DNA of 64,000 nt from Merluccius polli (GCA_030340625.1 JAOPHQ010006616.1:16001-80000); one strand, 5' to 3'; counted from the stretch's first letter, positions 33,333 through 44,444 are shown. Translations and numbers: made by a program. Notes: generated by a model not told the origin, from the letters alone.

Positions 33333-33621
33333 TAGGGCTGGCGAGACGGCGATATAGGTCACTTCATATCTCGTTAACGAAATATATATATCACAATATA
33401 CCACATGCTAAAGCCTATTTTTGTATACTCCTGTGTGAATTAAATACTTGACAAATGAAAAGTACTTTCTCATTGTTGTCACCACTTTACTGTTATGCAG
33501 CCTTTAAAAACCAGGAAAAGACTCTCATGCAATATCACAATATTACAATATCTAAAAGCTAAGACGATATCTAGCCTCATATCACAATATCGATATAATA
33601 TCGATCTATTGCCCAGCCCTA
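33333..33621. mobile_element. MITE with 'TAGGGCTGG' ends
   Basis: It begins 'TAGGGCTGGCGAGACGGCGA' and ends with the complement 'TTGCCCAGCCCTA'. Near both ends it carries 'ATATCGATAT'/'ATATCACAATAT'-type sequence. This arrangement is common in teleost hAT-type MITEs. The border can be read either as TA duplication or with the T and A inside the repeat; no 8-bp duplication is visible. Confidence 0.7.
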
Positions 33622-34320
33622 ATACACATTTCTCCACATATCCTGTAAGAAGTACCTTCTTGTCTTGTCTTACCATCACAATTGAACACATAAATACTAT
33701 TGTGAAGTGTGTGTGGTTGATAGCTGGTCCTAGTCAGACGGACCAGACCTGGTGACCAGGTGAGGCTGCACACCTGTGGTGCACAGCAATCAAGGCACCC
33801 AGGATGAACCGGCTATCAACCACTCACACTCAACAACTGTGTTTTTTTTTGTGAGAAAAAAAAAGAAGTTTTCTTCAAACTGCTCAGTACTTGATGTGCG
33901 CCCCCCTGTTGTGTAGGGCGAGGAACGATGTGGGGGAAATCATGGAAGAACCTGACGCCAGCGGTCTCAGCAGAAGATGTCCAGCGGGAAAAAAAATATA
34001 GGCCGCAGAAATGATCGTATCAAATCGATGGTAACAACGGCCTTATGCTTTTACAGGGTGTGCTGTCTGAATACTCTGGTCCTATTCAAATAAAGACACA
34101 TGTCTTTACTATCTTCGGATGCTGGGGAAGATAAACAAAAAAGTATTTGAAATCTGGATACATCTTTGCCAGGGGATATGGAAACGCAATAAAATACGGG
34201 TTGGCTCTCACTTTTGTATGACCTTCTCACTAAATCACTTTTGATAGGTGGGATTTCTTGAATGTTAAAATGCTTTCTTTTGTTTTGTTGTCCTCTTGTC
34301 CTCATGTCTATTCCGGTTTT
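33622..34320. other. Unique sequence with a hairpin at 33713-33823
   Basis: Fifteen-base arms ('GTGGTTGATAGCTGG' at 33713-33727 and its near complement at 33809-33823, one mismatch) flank 81 bases. No gene was recognised. Confidence 0.45.
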
Positions 34321-34325
34321 TCTAG

Positions 34326-34400
34326 GGAAATCGTTTGTCTCTAACCGGAAACATAGCTTTATCACAAGGTACTTTTACGATGCCGTCCAGGAAAACCAAG
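34326..34400 (+). other. Candidate short exon (75 nt)
   Basis: A long pyrimidine tract ends in 'TTTTTCTAG' (acceptor). The 75-nt segment is open throughout in one frame and ends in 'AACCAAG', followed by the near-consensus donor GTATGT. An ATG at 34380 would start a protein 'MPSRKTK' seven codons before the donor. Short first coding exons with basic starts are known for several zinc-finger developmental regulators, but no downstream exon is visible here, so this may be chance. No promoter or further exon was recognised. Confidence 0.25.
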
Positions 34401-34404
34401 GTAT

Positions 34405-35930
34405 GTACTGCGGTGCTGCGCTACATCTGTTCTGGTTGACTGCCTGCCTCTGTATCAGACTATTTAGGTGATTGCTGCTATTATAGCTCCACCACAGGTC
34501 GATGAATGCAACACTTCTCAATGGTGGGGAAACTTATAGAGGAGAGAGAGAGGGAGCATAATATATTTTGTTTTACTCACAACTCACAGTGGCTGTAACT
34601 GTGAATAAAGGAGGCAAATGAAATGACTAGCACATCAAAAAAAGGGATTAGCGCCGGTCTTTCACGATTGTGAGAACATGGAAAATTCAAAGCACCTGTA
34701 AACGGCGGCCGAGAGCTTTAAAACCCAGAATGTGCTAAAGTTTTATTTTAATGGGAAGCGTTTGCAGACGCAGGCTGCCCACAACTCATTAGAGCAGACA
34801 GGGGAAAGGAGATCCTGATTGTAGGTCAGGTGCAGGCGGCATTTCACTTCAGGCAGGTTGGTGACAAGGGACAGGATTGCTTCAGAATGGGATCAGTACA
34901 GAATTCGTCATAATGCTGCAGAGTTTGGTTTCACATCCTTATGAACTCAAGTGCAAAGTGTTGAGTCATATTAAGTATTTAAGCATATATGTTATAATTG
35001 GAGCTCTTTATGATAATTTAATTAATCGTTCATGAGACGTACAACATGATGTAAGAAAGTGTAAATTAATTTAGATAATCATCAGCATAACCACATTAAT
35101 CTGCAGTCCTCTAAATATCGAAGGCCAAGTAAGGACAGTTTTGCCGAATGGATAAATTGATTTTGTTTGTTTTGTTAGCATGCTGCTACAATAGCATGCT
35201 GGGGAAAACATGGATCAAGAAATGGCAGAGGTAATAAGACAAACATAATTAAGTTTTACAACTTCTGCCAGTTATCTTGAATATTAAAGCTTTCAATATT
35301 TGTTATCTGGGCTTTGATGGAGTCTGGCATGCTTGAATTACACATGTAAGTTAAGCTTAATCACAGTCAGCATGTTTACATGCACACATCACAATCTGAT
35401 TGTATTTAAATGATGCCTGCATTTGCATGTTACCAATTGGTATTTGTGATTAAATTGGCGTATTCAATCTGCATTGAATATTGAGAACACATGTAAAAGA
35501 AATTGCTTGCAGTAAACACACCTCCCCTATTAGTGGAGCAAAGACTTGGAAACATTCATGACATTTGCCAACAATGCAATGTTCAAGGTCCATTTGGGAA
35601 ACCAGATGTTGCGTATTCTTCTTCTGCATGCAGAACGACGCGTGTGTGGGGAAGACAAACCGTCTTTAGTCACAAACAAGGCTTTCATAAATATATCAGA
35701 GAACACAAATGTCTGTTATCAGCCGACGGGTCTCACATTATGGCTGCTTGCATTACGGCCCTGGAGAAATTCACCACTGCCATTAAACAACAGCAATTAC
35801 CTCGACAATCTACATGTATAACCTACTGGTGGACAACATGCCACTAATATATATTTAATTACTTTAAGCAATTATGGTTTGTTTAGTGCTTTAATTGCTT
35901 CTGTCAGTTTGTGAGGGTTTGCAAATAAAC
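34405..35930. other. Unique sequence, candidate regulatory block 34600-35060
   Basis: Single-copy sequence without clear transposon ends. A plus-strand frame of 114 codons at 35503-35847 has no recognised domain. Confidence 0.3.
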
Positions 35931-35933
35931 AAA

Positions 35934-36030
35934 CAGGGTTTCCGCAGCTTATAATGTCTCAAATCCAATAATCTGAATTTTAGGCTTAAAATGTCTTGAA
36001 TTCGATTTTGACAGGTCTTTGATTGATTGA
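35934..36030. mobile_element. hAT terminal fragment ('CAGGGTTTCCGCAG')
   Basis: It starts with 'CAGGGTTTCCGCAG' and contains 'TTAAAATGTCTTGAATT', matching the end type of the complete element at 46415-46798. The other end was not found. Confidence 0.5.
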
Positions 36031-36139
36031 TTAATGAATTGATTGGATTATGAAGTTAAGACAACTTTTATACTTTTAAGTTGGACTAACGTCGGTCTTG
36101 CTTTTCACTTTTAAGACCGGTTGGCTGTATTATTTACAT

Positions 36140-36340
36140 CAGCGGTTCCTAACTTTTCAGATTCACGGCCCACTTCAAAATCTCAAGTGTTTGCGGCCAT
36201 CCAACCATAATAATAATACGGAGGCGAAACACATCCTTGGAGCGCGTTTCTTTGAAGGTTTTTATGTATGTTTTTAAAGAGCTTTACTTCACCTGAGCAG
36301 GCCACACAGTGTTCACCTTATCAAGACACAGACCCATTTT
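36140..36340. mobile_element. Charlie-like hAT terminal fragment
   Basis: It begins 'CAGCGGTTCCTAACTTTTC', followed by 'CACGGCCCACTTC', as in Charlie-type hAT ends. No matching right end was located. Confidence 0.45.
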
Positions 36341-36850
36341 GAAAGTAAGACTGTCATGGCGTTATGTTTGATTTAAATACACCTCGGAGTTATGTTTGAT
36401 TATTTGATTTCTGACATCATTGTAGCGTTCAGTTCCCAATCAGTAAGTCCATATGCCCTCCAATGATATTCACAGTCTATTAAAACACACTGTAATTACA
36501 ACAGTCCACCCCCCATGCTCATTAGACTGTGAACAATGACTAAATAACGAACCAAAGGTTGCTGGGACTTCAACAAAAGCCAGAAGGTACTGTCTTAGAA
36601 AAAAAACCTGAATCTCAACGTTTTTTTTTATTACAATAGAGGTAAACTCTAGGATTTCAACTTATTTTTGACAGTAACTTACTGACAACACATACCATCA
36701 GTCGATGAACAGTTTCCCTCATGTCTCCTTCATCCCGGTCCAGAACATTTTCTGTGGACATCATACAAAGTCCAGCTTACCAATGTGATCAAACAAAACG
36801 AAACAGACGGTAGACACAGAAAAAAACAAGCAAACAAACAAGAAATCTAA
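36341..36850. other. Unique sequence, nothing recognised
   Basis: No gene or element ends were seen. Confidence 0.4.
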
Positions 36851-36854
36851 TAAA

Positions 36855-37966
36855 AAAAGACAACCCACCATCTGGATCCATCCCAATTTCGCCCAAGTTC
36901 TTGCCATGAAACTCGGCTAATCTTCCTCGCTCGAGCGCCGTTAGGAGTTTGCTGATCTTGGCGAGTTGCGGTCGGTCTTCTCGGGGGGTTTGCGATGGAT
37001 TTCACTGTCGTGGCCAAGAAGGTTTGGCCGAGCCGGTCCATCTCGGGTTTTGCGGCACGCACTTTGCCTCTTTGAACCGCTGCACTTTTTGCAAAGCCAC
37101 GGATGCAGGGCCGAACCTCGGGAAAATGTTGTCACAGCTTCTGGTCTTGCAAAAAAACGTCTAAACATTGTCTTTTGGAGGCCCGCAAGCTGCTCTCTCT
37201 CTGCTTGCTTAACAATCGGTTCTAACGCACACAGCGTTTTCGGAGTCAGGAGAATTGGCACCGGGGGCGACACTGTTTTCCCCTGATGGCCATCCTTGAG
37301 AAGTAGCTGCAGAGTTTTCTTTCTCCACTTCAGAGAGCACCCAGTCCACATCCTCATGTGGATCAGAAGTGTCTCTTGGTGAAAATGTAGATCAGGGCAC
37401 CTCTCCCCCCCCCCCCCCCGCTCGCTGGATAAAGTGCATGATCTGCGTCAGACACACCTTCGCCAGCTCCATCCAGGCTTCTGTAGAGGGGACTTTCGGA
37501 AAGTGAATTGCGCTTGTATCCTCTTGCGCTTGACTGAGACGCTCATGATACACATGTCCTCGGTAAAAGGGGACGCATTCCCCTTCGCTTCCCTGATGCG
37601 CCTCAACCCTGCAGCCGACTCTCACCTCATTCCCGGCTTTTCCCCACGGGCGTCTTGAGACTCACTGGCATCGCTCGCAAGCTCTCTGTTGTTTGAGATT
37701 AAACCCTGAGCTCCTCAGAGTTTGCCTACTTTAACCGGAGCGATCCCAGGATAATTTGCCGGTGAAGGAATCAATAACTTGTTTGTTTCACTGTCATACC
37801 CGCGTGCAAACTCGACAGCTTGGACTCTCTCCATGCGCTTCTTTGGATATATGAGGTCTTCGGCTTTTTTTTGTAAGGTGGTGACTCTCCTGGCATCGGG
37901 AATCAGCGTTCCCGTCTCTCGCCACGTCTCTCTCGCGCGCGCTGTTGATTCCTGGCTCATGTCCAA
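36855..37966 (-). pseudogene. Decayed member of a teleost multicopy protein family
   Basis: Minus-strand frames line up in order through several frameshifts and stops. An N-terminal part at 37966-37715 ('MDMSQESTARARETWRETG', then 'KKRMERVQAVEFARGYDSE') is followed by 'STEAWMELAKVCLTQIMHF' near 37470. Next come 'TSDPHEDVDWVLSEVEKE' near 37350, 'VPILLTPKTLCAL' near 37250, 'RPEAVT' near 37140, and 'LLGHDSEIHRKPPEKT' then 'LAKISKLLTALE' near 36950. I recall this motif order from uncharacterised proteins repeated in fish genomes. The late part (basic helix, then GHD-x-x-x-HR) looks like the C-terminal half of a tyrosine recombinase, so a Crypton-like origin is possible. That is inference; the catalytic tyrosine is not preserved. 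It is clearly non-functional here. Confidence 0.5.
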
Positions 37967-37969
37967 CTC

Positions 37970-38330
37970 TTGTTAAAAACTGACTTTCGGTATTTGCACA
38001 TTTATGGAAACTCTCGGGGGAATATAATATATATATATAATATAATAGGCCTATACTCGTTGACATTTGGACCGTGTATTCAATTACGGTTGTTTTGTAT
38101 TTCCTTTTCATCCCTAATAATAACTACAATTGAGAGTAGGAACGAAACGGCAAACACCACACTTGTTGACCTTATGACATTTTTTAAATATATAAAAAGA
38201 AGAAGATGTATGACTATTTATGAGATTTGTTGACAAACAGTCGATGGGATGGATTGATTTTAGTTCGCTATGAAATTCTTCGTCGGGGGCGGCCCTAGAA
38301 ATGCATTAATTTAATGACTATACTATGATA
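37970..38330. other. Unique AT-rich sequence
   Basis: No gene or element was recognised. Confidence 0.4.
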
Positions 38331-38334
38331 CTAT

Positions 38335-38440
38335 TGTGTGTGTGTGTGTGTGTGTGGGTGTGTGTGTGCATGTGTTTGATGTGTGACTGCATGTGCATGC
38401 CTGTTCATCTGTGTGTATTGTGTGTGTGTGTTTGATGTTA
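38335..38440. repeat. (GT)n cluster
   Basis: GT at 38335-38370 with later GT-rich patches to about 38435. Confidence 0.85.
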
Positions 38441-38562
38441 GTTTGACATCGGTGTGTGCGTGTTTGTTTAGTATGAAGAATAAAGGCCTGTGCCCCTGCC
38501 TCCTCTCAAACTAAATGTACTTTCTCTTTGGCATTTCTTCACCAGAAACAACAATTTCCAAG

Positions 38563-38581
38563 CCCCCCCCCCCCCCCCCCC
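38563..38581. repeat. Poly-C run (19)
   Basis: Nineteen consecutive C. Confidence 0.95.
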
Positions 38582-38828
38582 GTGCCGGAGGAGGAGGTTG
38601 ATCCGGCGTCTGGTTTCCAGCTACGCTCGCAACTTGGCCGTCACAGCATTTAAGTTAAAGGAAACTCTTTCCCTCCATTATAGCGGTGAGCCGGAGCCGC
38701 TACTCCCACCTCCTGTGTGGTGCGCTCTCTCTGTGGATCAGCCTCTTTGATTCCTATCAGCCAGCGGAGAGGCGGCGTAATGAATCAGTTATTGATGTAT
38801 ACACGTGGCGGCAGAGGCGGACGTGTAA

Positions 38829-38922
38829 CCCCCCCCCCCCCCCCCCCCCCCCCGCTGTGCTGTAGTACGTGGGCCTTTCCCTTTCATCTCTTGACGTGTG
38901 TGTGTGTGTGTGTGTGTGTGCG
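38829..38922. repeat. Poly-C run (25) and (GT)n
   Basis: C at 38829-38853, then unique sequence and (GT)n at 38897-38922. Confidence 0.95.
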
Positions 38923-38924
38923 TG

Positions 38925-39284
38925 CGAGTCCCATCGTCTGAGGTCTAGGCCCGTGCGTGCAAAAGCGTTTTACGTGTACTACAAAAGGAAACATCGTCCA
39001 TGATGAAAGGGTTAGCGCTCACTCGAGTCGTGACATTTTGCTCCTTCGCTCCGGGAAACAAAAGACAGAGAGCGCGGAAGGAGAGGCGAGAGACGGGAGA
39101 AAGCAGAAAAAAAAGAAATAAAGAAAAACGGAGCAAAAGCAAAAAGAGTCGACGGTCGACTCTTTTGACACCGGAGAGCGGCGTAGATCAGAGCCGGCGG
39201 CGAGCGTTAGCCGAGGAACCGCTGGGCGCTTTCCTCCTCGACGTCTTGCTCATGTAGACAAGCTGCATCTGTCCACTGTTGACG

Positions 39285-39285
<1 letters not shown>
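38925..39285. other. Unique sequence with a 25-bp palindrome
   Basis: A perfect inverted repeat with 12-bp arms and one central base ('AAAAGAGTCGAC', G, then its complement) lies at 39142-39166. No gene was recognised. Confidence 0.5.

Positions 39286-39287
<2 letters not shown>

Positions 39288-39357
<70 letters not shown>
39288..39357. repeat. (CT)n microsatellite
   Basis: About 35 uninterrupted CT units. Confidence 0.95.
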
Positions 39358-39358
<1 letters not shown>

Positions 39359-39549
39359 AGCCCTTACATAATAATACAATAATAATAGCAGGTTGCATCA
39401 CTCCTCACCTTGGACTCGGCCTTTTTTTCCCTGAGCACAATTCGCAAAACAGTATAAAATGCAGACAACAATCTTCCCTCAAAGGCCATCTGTAAATAAA
39501 TCATAAGGGGTTCATGTTCTGAATAACTTATGTGGTCCTTTATGTAAAG

Positions 39550-39578
<29 letters not shown>
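39550..39578. repeat. (CA)n microsatellite
   Basis: About 14 CA units. Confidence 0.95.
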
Positions 39579-39579
<1 letters not shown>

Positions 39580-39580
<1 letters not shown>

Positions 39581-39990
39581 GCAATGAACCTAAGATCAGC
39601 GCTTTGGTCTTGACCAGAATAGACGCGTATTGGAGATCCCATAAGCGGCGAGAATGACCTGTTTACTGTTATTTATACCTTAAGGACATAAAGACGAGAT
39701 CAATAGAGACTATTGACCTGGTGTTGACTTGGTTTCGTTGTAAACCTTTCCGGCCGCCATTTCTTTAAATTGGTGATTGCACCAAATTTGACTGATTTAT
39801 ACTGTTTAATAATGTAATTGTATACTGTATACGGTGTGTTTTAATGTAAATTCCTAGCACAATTCAATCTGAAGCGAAGAGTATCGGCGCCCATTCATGT
39901 TCCTGTAAAAGTCAGTTTAATTATTTGTTATCGCGTCCTTCCTTTCATAAGAGCAGAACGGCGAAGGTTTATGGCGGTGGATTTATACCG
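39580..39990. other. Unique sequence, nothing recognised
   Basis: AT-rich, single-copy in appearance. Confidence 0.4.
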
Positions 39991-39992
39991 TC

Positions 39993-39995
<3 letters not shown>

Positions 39996-40036
<41 letters not shown>
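39996..40036. repeat. (CT)n microsatellite
   Basis: About 20 CT units. Confidence 0.95.
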
Positions 40037-40037
<1 letters not shown>

Positions 40038-40122
40038 GTCTTTTCCACTCACCCTCCAGAGTGTCTTCAACCAACACAGCATGGAAAACCACCGATGTAT
40101 GTCATTAAGTTCCTCGCCAGAT

Positions 40123-40168
<46 letters not shown>

Positions 40169-40204
40169 CCACCATCATCATCGTCGTCGTCATCATCATC
40201 ATCT
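40123..40204. repeat. (ATC)n microsatellite
   Basis: About 27 units, interrupted by CACCAC and CGTCGT near the 3' end. Confidence 0.95.
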
Positions 40205-40437
40205 TCCGCCCACGCGGTGGTGTCCACCAAGGCGCGAAAAACACGCGCACGTGTCACGCGTCACGCTGAGGCTTTTGTCCCCCCCCCCCGCGCTTTTAGA
40301 CGCCGTGTCCCGTGGCGGTTGCCAGCGAGCCAGACGGACGTTTGCGAGGAGGCGTCAGAGGTTGTGTTGCTGTGGGCTTGCATCGCATCCTGCGTGTTTT
40401 CACCGCCGAGCCTGCGACCTTGTGCCTGTCAGTTAGA

Positions 40438-40466
40438 GAATATATATATATATATATATATATACA

Positions 40467-40497
<31 letters not shown>
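40438..40497. repeat. (TA)n microsatellite
   Basis: A TA run with a single central CAG interruption. Confidence 0.95.
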
Positions 40498-40499
<2 letters not shown>

Positions 40500-40500
<1 letters not shown>

Positions 40501-40700
40501 GAACAGCAGCTACGTTGAGGTGGCGGTGAGGTTTGCGAAGGATAGCCACACATAACCGTAAATCTGCCTTTGAGCCAAAGTGGTCCAACGGAGGCGGCTG
40601 GGGTGGGAAGGTGTGTCTCGGCATTTAACTGGGAGTCATTCCGGGCTATTTAATGGCACCTTAGGGGGTAAACCTGCTCCCACCTCCCGCCTCTCCCCTC
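40500..40700. other. Unique sequence
   Basis: Single-copy; 'GGGCTATTTAATGGCACC' at about 40643 has an AT-rich core. No gene was recognised. Confidence 0.35.
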
Positions 40701-40701
40701 T

Positions 40702-40755
40702 CCCCCCCCCCCCCCACACACACACACACACAGACGTGCTGTGTGTGTGTGTGTT
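40702..40755. repeat. C-run, (CA)n and (GT)n
   Basis: Short adjacent simple repeats that are inverted relative to each other. Confidence 0.9.
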
Positions 40756-41325
40756 GTTGTATTACCTCCCTATTAACCCCTGGGCTGCGGACCCTCACCG
40801 CCGCCCGCCGATCCGTGTCTGAACCCGCGTGGCCCCCCATGGGCCCTCCGGCGCGGCGCGTCCCTCAGAAGGCGGAGGGCGGCCATGCGAGGGCGATTCG
40901 GGAAGTGTCACGGTGATGGAGGGCGCCGTCTCTCTTTTCTCTTATCTCTTGAAAGATATTTTTCTGTGAAAAATAGTAAGACTTTAGGTAAGAATGAAGT
41001 AAGAACATATTATTGGAGGGGTCTGTGCAGGATGTGCTGGGATTGAATTCAAATAATCGACTGACGTATTGCGCAACGTAGTGGTAAAGTTAGCAAAGTA
41101 ATTTTAACTTATAAGCAAACAGGAAGAAAAACAACAACAACAACAACAACACAGGAAGAGGTATGAATGAGGTCTTAGAAAAAACACTCATACGCATACG
41201 CACTTACTGGATGCGCACGCATGCCGCATGTACGAGATGCGTCTCCTCACAGCCTCTGAGCCTGCGAGGCACGAGTAAATGTTGGGGTCAGACCATTATG
41301 TCTATTATATATACCCCTCTATTAC
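40756..41325. other. Unique sequence, CpG-rich at its start
   Basis: 40780-40930 is GC/CpG-rich; the rest is AT-rich with an (AAC)n near 41130. No gene was recognised. Confidence 0.4.
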
Positions 41326-41328
41326 GCA

Positions 41329-41395
41329 CCCCCCCCCCCCCCCCCCCCCCCCCCGCCGCATGCACGCACACACACACACACACACACATGCACAC
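41329..41395. repeat. Poly-C run (26) and (CA)n
   Basis: C at 41329-41354 and CA at about 41366-41390. Confidence 0.95.
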
Positions 41396-41545
41396 AGCGC
41401 CGTAATCAAGAGGCATTGTGGGACGGGGCAGGAGACGGTGGAAGGACACGTTGGCCGGGGCCTCCCATCTTTAAAAGGGCTTCTCCATTGATTAGCCGCT
41501 GATTGCTACACATCTCTCCCTGGCTGAGTGACTGAGGGATGTACA
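41396..41545. other. Unique sequence
   Basis: 41440-41530 ('TCCATTGATTAGCCGCTGATT') is single-copy. No gene was recognised. Confidence 0.3.
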
Positions 41546-41546
41546 T

Positions 41547-41746
41547 GCACACACACACACACACACACACACAAGCACAAGCACACACACACATGCACAC
41601 AAAAGCATAGACGCAAAAAAACATACTCATGCACAATGATGTACGGACGCACACACCGATGCACACATATTGGCGCACTGAATTTGAACCCGCACTTACA
41701 TCCACTACAGCTCTGTTACCCCCCCCTCGGGTCTGCATGGTTGTGT

Positions 41747-41777
<31 letters not shown>
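41547..41777. repeat. (CA)n cluster
   Basis: CA runs at 41549-41572, 41583-41593 and 41750-41777. Confidence 0.9.
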
Positions 41778-41958
41778 TGAATGCATTCAGCCAGTGAGTG
41801 TCTGTCGTTTCAGGACCACGGGCAGCACCCCTATCTGCAGCGCCGATCAGCACCATAGACAGCTCCCACCCTGAGCCCCAACAAGATAGAGAGAGAGGAA
41901 CTTGTAGCTTCCCAAAGTGAAGAATACAGCCGGTAACAATGCTGCCTGTCACCATGGA

Positions 41959-41966
41959 GGGAGAGA

Positions 41967-42004
<38 letters not shown>

Positions 42005-42060
42005 TGCTGTGTCTCAATTTGAGCACTTATATATGCTGTGTCTCAATTTGAACACTTATG
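41959..42060. repeat. (GA)n and a 29-bp tandem duplication
   Basis: GA repeat at 41961-42002, then two copies of 'TATGCTGTGTCTCAATTTGA' plus 'CACTTAT' at about 42003 and 42032. The duplicated part resembles the 'TGTCCCAATT' ends of fish MITEs. Confidence 0.8.
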
Positions 42061-43460
42061 TACTTACACTTGCTTTTTTGAGTGCGTTCACACTGAGGAG
42101 TATGGTAAAATGCAGCGCACTACGAGTACCTGGATGGTGAACTTCTAATGGCCATATTTTATATTATATTTTTATATTTTAATATTTTTATCTCAGTAAG
42201 GTTAACCGAGAACCTGGGAAACTGTATTTCATTCTACCATGTTGCGGTTGAATGATGATGATGTCTGAGTCTGAGTCAAAAAGTTGAGCGTGGAACGGTG
42301 GACGATCCTCACCCTCGGCCGAATTATTGATCGATTGTGAATAAAGTCAAGTGAGCAAACAAGATGGCAGATATTTTGGCGGTCAAACGTCGGCGATAAT
42401 GTTCTGCCCGGTTGCAAGTCGGCCATTGAAAAGAAGAAGAAAAAGAATATGAAAAAGAAGAAGAAGTATCTGACTTTGGGACACACCAAAACACGAGACT
42501 TTTTCCCACCACCACCACATCGCCGAATCATTATCCGAGCTGCAAAAAAACCCCCGTTGACCTCCATCCTCTTCTCCTCTGACGCCCCCCCACCTCCGGC
42601 TCCCGCCTCTCTCCCCCCAGACACACCGGCCGCCCGGTGCGCCGGCCCACACCAACACATCCATTACACAAAGGTTGTCTGGCCGGTGCCAAAAAAAAAC
42701 ACATGCATTAGCCTGGTAGCGGAGGAAGGGAAGGGGGTGAGAGACGGGGGAGACGGGGGAGGACCGCTGTGCGCCCTGGACCACCCAGGCTTCAGGCCCA
42801 CCCCCCCCCCCCAAAGGCACTCAGGCAGTCTGACCCCCCTCGCCCCGCTCTTCGCTCCCCCTGCCAAGGGCTTTATCTCCAAAGGTCACCTCCACGGCGT
42901 TCGGCTCCCAACTTCTCAGCCCAAAACAATGGGAGAGACGCGGCGGCGGGCCGCAAGTGAAGAGCCCGAGAAGTTACCTGAAGATAATTAAACAGCGACT
43001 TGCGGTGCTGGCGTTCCCGGTTTATATTCACGCGGGGGGGGGAACGCATGCGGCGGTGGTAAAATTAGGCAGACTGAACTCGTTTTTTCAATGTGTAGCA
43101 GCGCTCTCTAGGCGGCGCAGGTCTACTCGCCATCGACGGTCGCTCTTACCGCAAGTTACGTCACATCTAAGTGAGTTATTTGGTGCAAGTCGCATTACAA
43201 AAATGCGACCAGCTGTGTTTGTAAGTCAGAAGGACACCAGACAAGGTCTCCAACTACAGTGGAGACGGTTGAAGATAAGAAGTATGCACATCTTTTACTT
43301 TAAGGCTCCCATGAAATTCCAAATAAATGATTGTGTTCATCCCGTGTCGCTGTGTTAATTGTTCATTTATCTCTTGTTATATGCCAAATATATGTCAACA
43401 TTTTTTGGGGGGGGATATTGTTTTCTCTTCCTGTAAAACAGATTCAAATGTTCGATGCCT
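42061..43460. other. Unique, partly GC-rich sequence, no gene recognised
   Basis: Contains an A/G-rich stretch at 42430-42470 and C-runs near 42800. Proline-rich frames come from C-rich sequence. Confidence 0.35.
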
Positions 43461-43464
43461 GCAT

Positions 43465-43912
43465 TGAAAATGTTACTTAAGTAAAAGTGCAATTAAAGGA
43501 CCAAAAGTAAAAGTACTCATTATGCAGAATCGCCCATTTCAGAAAAATATATATTATATTTATTGATGCATTAATGTGTTCATCGCTTGAATGTATTTAT
43601 ATATATAAATATATATATTACTGCTGGGTAGCTTGTGAATTTCCTCCTGGGGACCAATAAAGCCTTTTTGATATGATAATATAATTTATATATATTTTTT
43701 TATGTTGCATTGTTAACTGTAAAGTAACTAATAACTAAAGCTGTCAGATAAATGTAGAGGATTAAAAAGCACAATATTTCCCGCCGAGATGTAGTGGAGT
43801 AGAAGTATAAGGTAGCGGCAAAAAAAGAAAGTTTTACAAAGTAAAAGTACCTCAAAGTTTGTACTGTAGTACAGTAACAGAGTAAAAATACTCAAGTTAC
43901 TCTGCACCACTG
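43465..43912. mobile_element. Tol2-like non-autonomous hAT element
   Basis: The right end, read on the minus strand, is 'CAGTGGTGCAGAGTAACTTG' followed by 'AGTATTTTTACTC'. This closely resembles Tol2 termini, which are rich in 'AGTACTTTTACT' motifs. Many 'AAGTAAAAGT' motifs occur at both ends. The left end is eroded. A nested piece at about 43615-43672 ('GAATTTCCTCCTGGGGACCA' then 'ATAAAG') is a LINE/SINE-type tail. No transposase is present. Confidence 0.7.
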
Positions 43913-43981
43913 AAGATACCTGATGACACTTCAGGAAAGAGGAACTGGGCATCGATAAAGAAGCTCTTCCTGTGCCTCCCC

Positions 43982-44245
43982 GGGGGGGGGGGGGGGGGGG
44001 GGGGGGGAGGTTAGGGAGAGAGTGAGGTTAGGGAGGGAGAGAGGGAGGTTAGGGAGGGAGGGAGGGAGAAGTGCTTCCTGTGTCTCTAAAGAAGTGCTTC
44101 CTGTGTCTCCCCGGGAGGGAGGGAGGGAGAAGTGCTTCCTGTGTCTCCTGTGTCCCTAAATAAGTACTTCCTGTGTCTCCCCGGGAGGGAGGGAGGGAAG
44201 GGAGGGAGGTTAGGGAGGTTAGGGAAGGAGGGAGGGAGGGAGTGC
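43982..44245. repeat. G26 run and a GGGA-rich minisatellite
   Basis: Twenty-six consecutive G (43982-44007) are followed by (GGGA)n blocks. These alternate with 'GAAGTGCTTCCTGTGTCTCC' segments at about 44069, 44092, 44129 and 44162, a complex minisatellite with high G-quadruplex potential. Confidence 0.9.
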
Positions 44246-44440
44246 TTGTGATGGTGGGTTTAATTCTGTGTCGTGGGTGCGTGTGTTTTGTTGACGCCAC
44301 CGGATATTTACTGGAGTGGGTGAGGTTGTGGTTTTAAGCCTGTCTTTTTGTTTGTTCATCAGATTAGACTCCCCCTTCATTTCCACAAGGCACATGCTAA
44401 AATTGGTGCCCTGGCATTAATCATAGTGCACCCAGGGCTG
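44246..44440. other. Unique sequence
   Basis: Nothing recognised. Confidence 0.45.
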
Positions 44441-44444
44441 CAGA

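Noticed and set aside
35503..35847. Possible transposase fragment
   Set aside because: I could not match it to any transposase motif, and the surrounding sequence gives no element ends.
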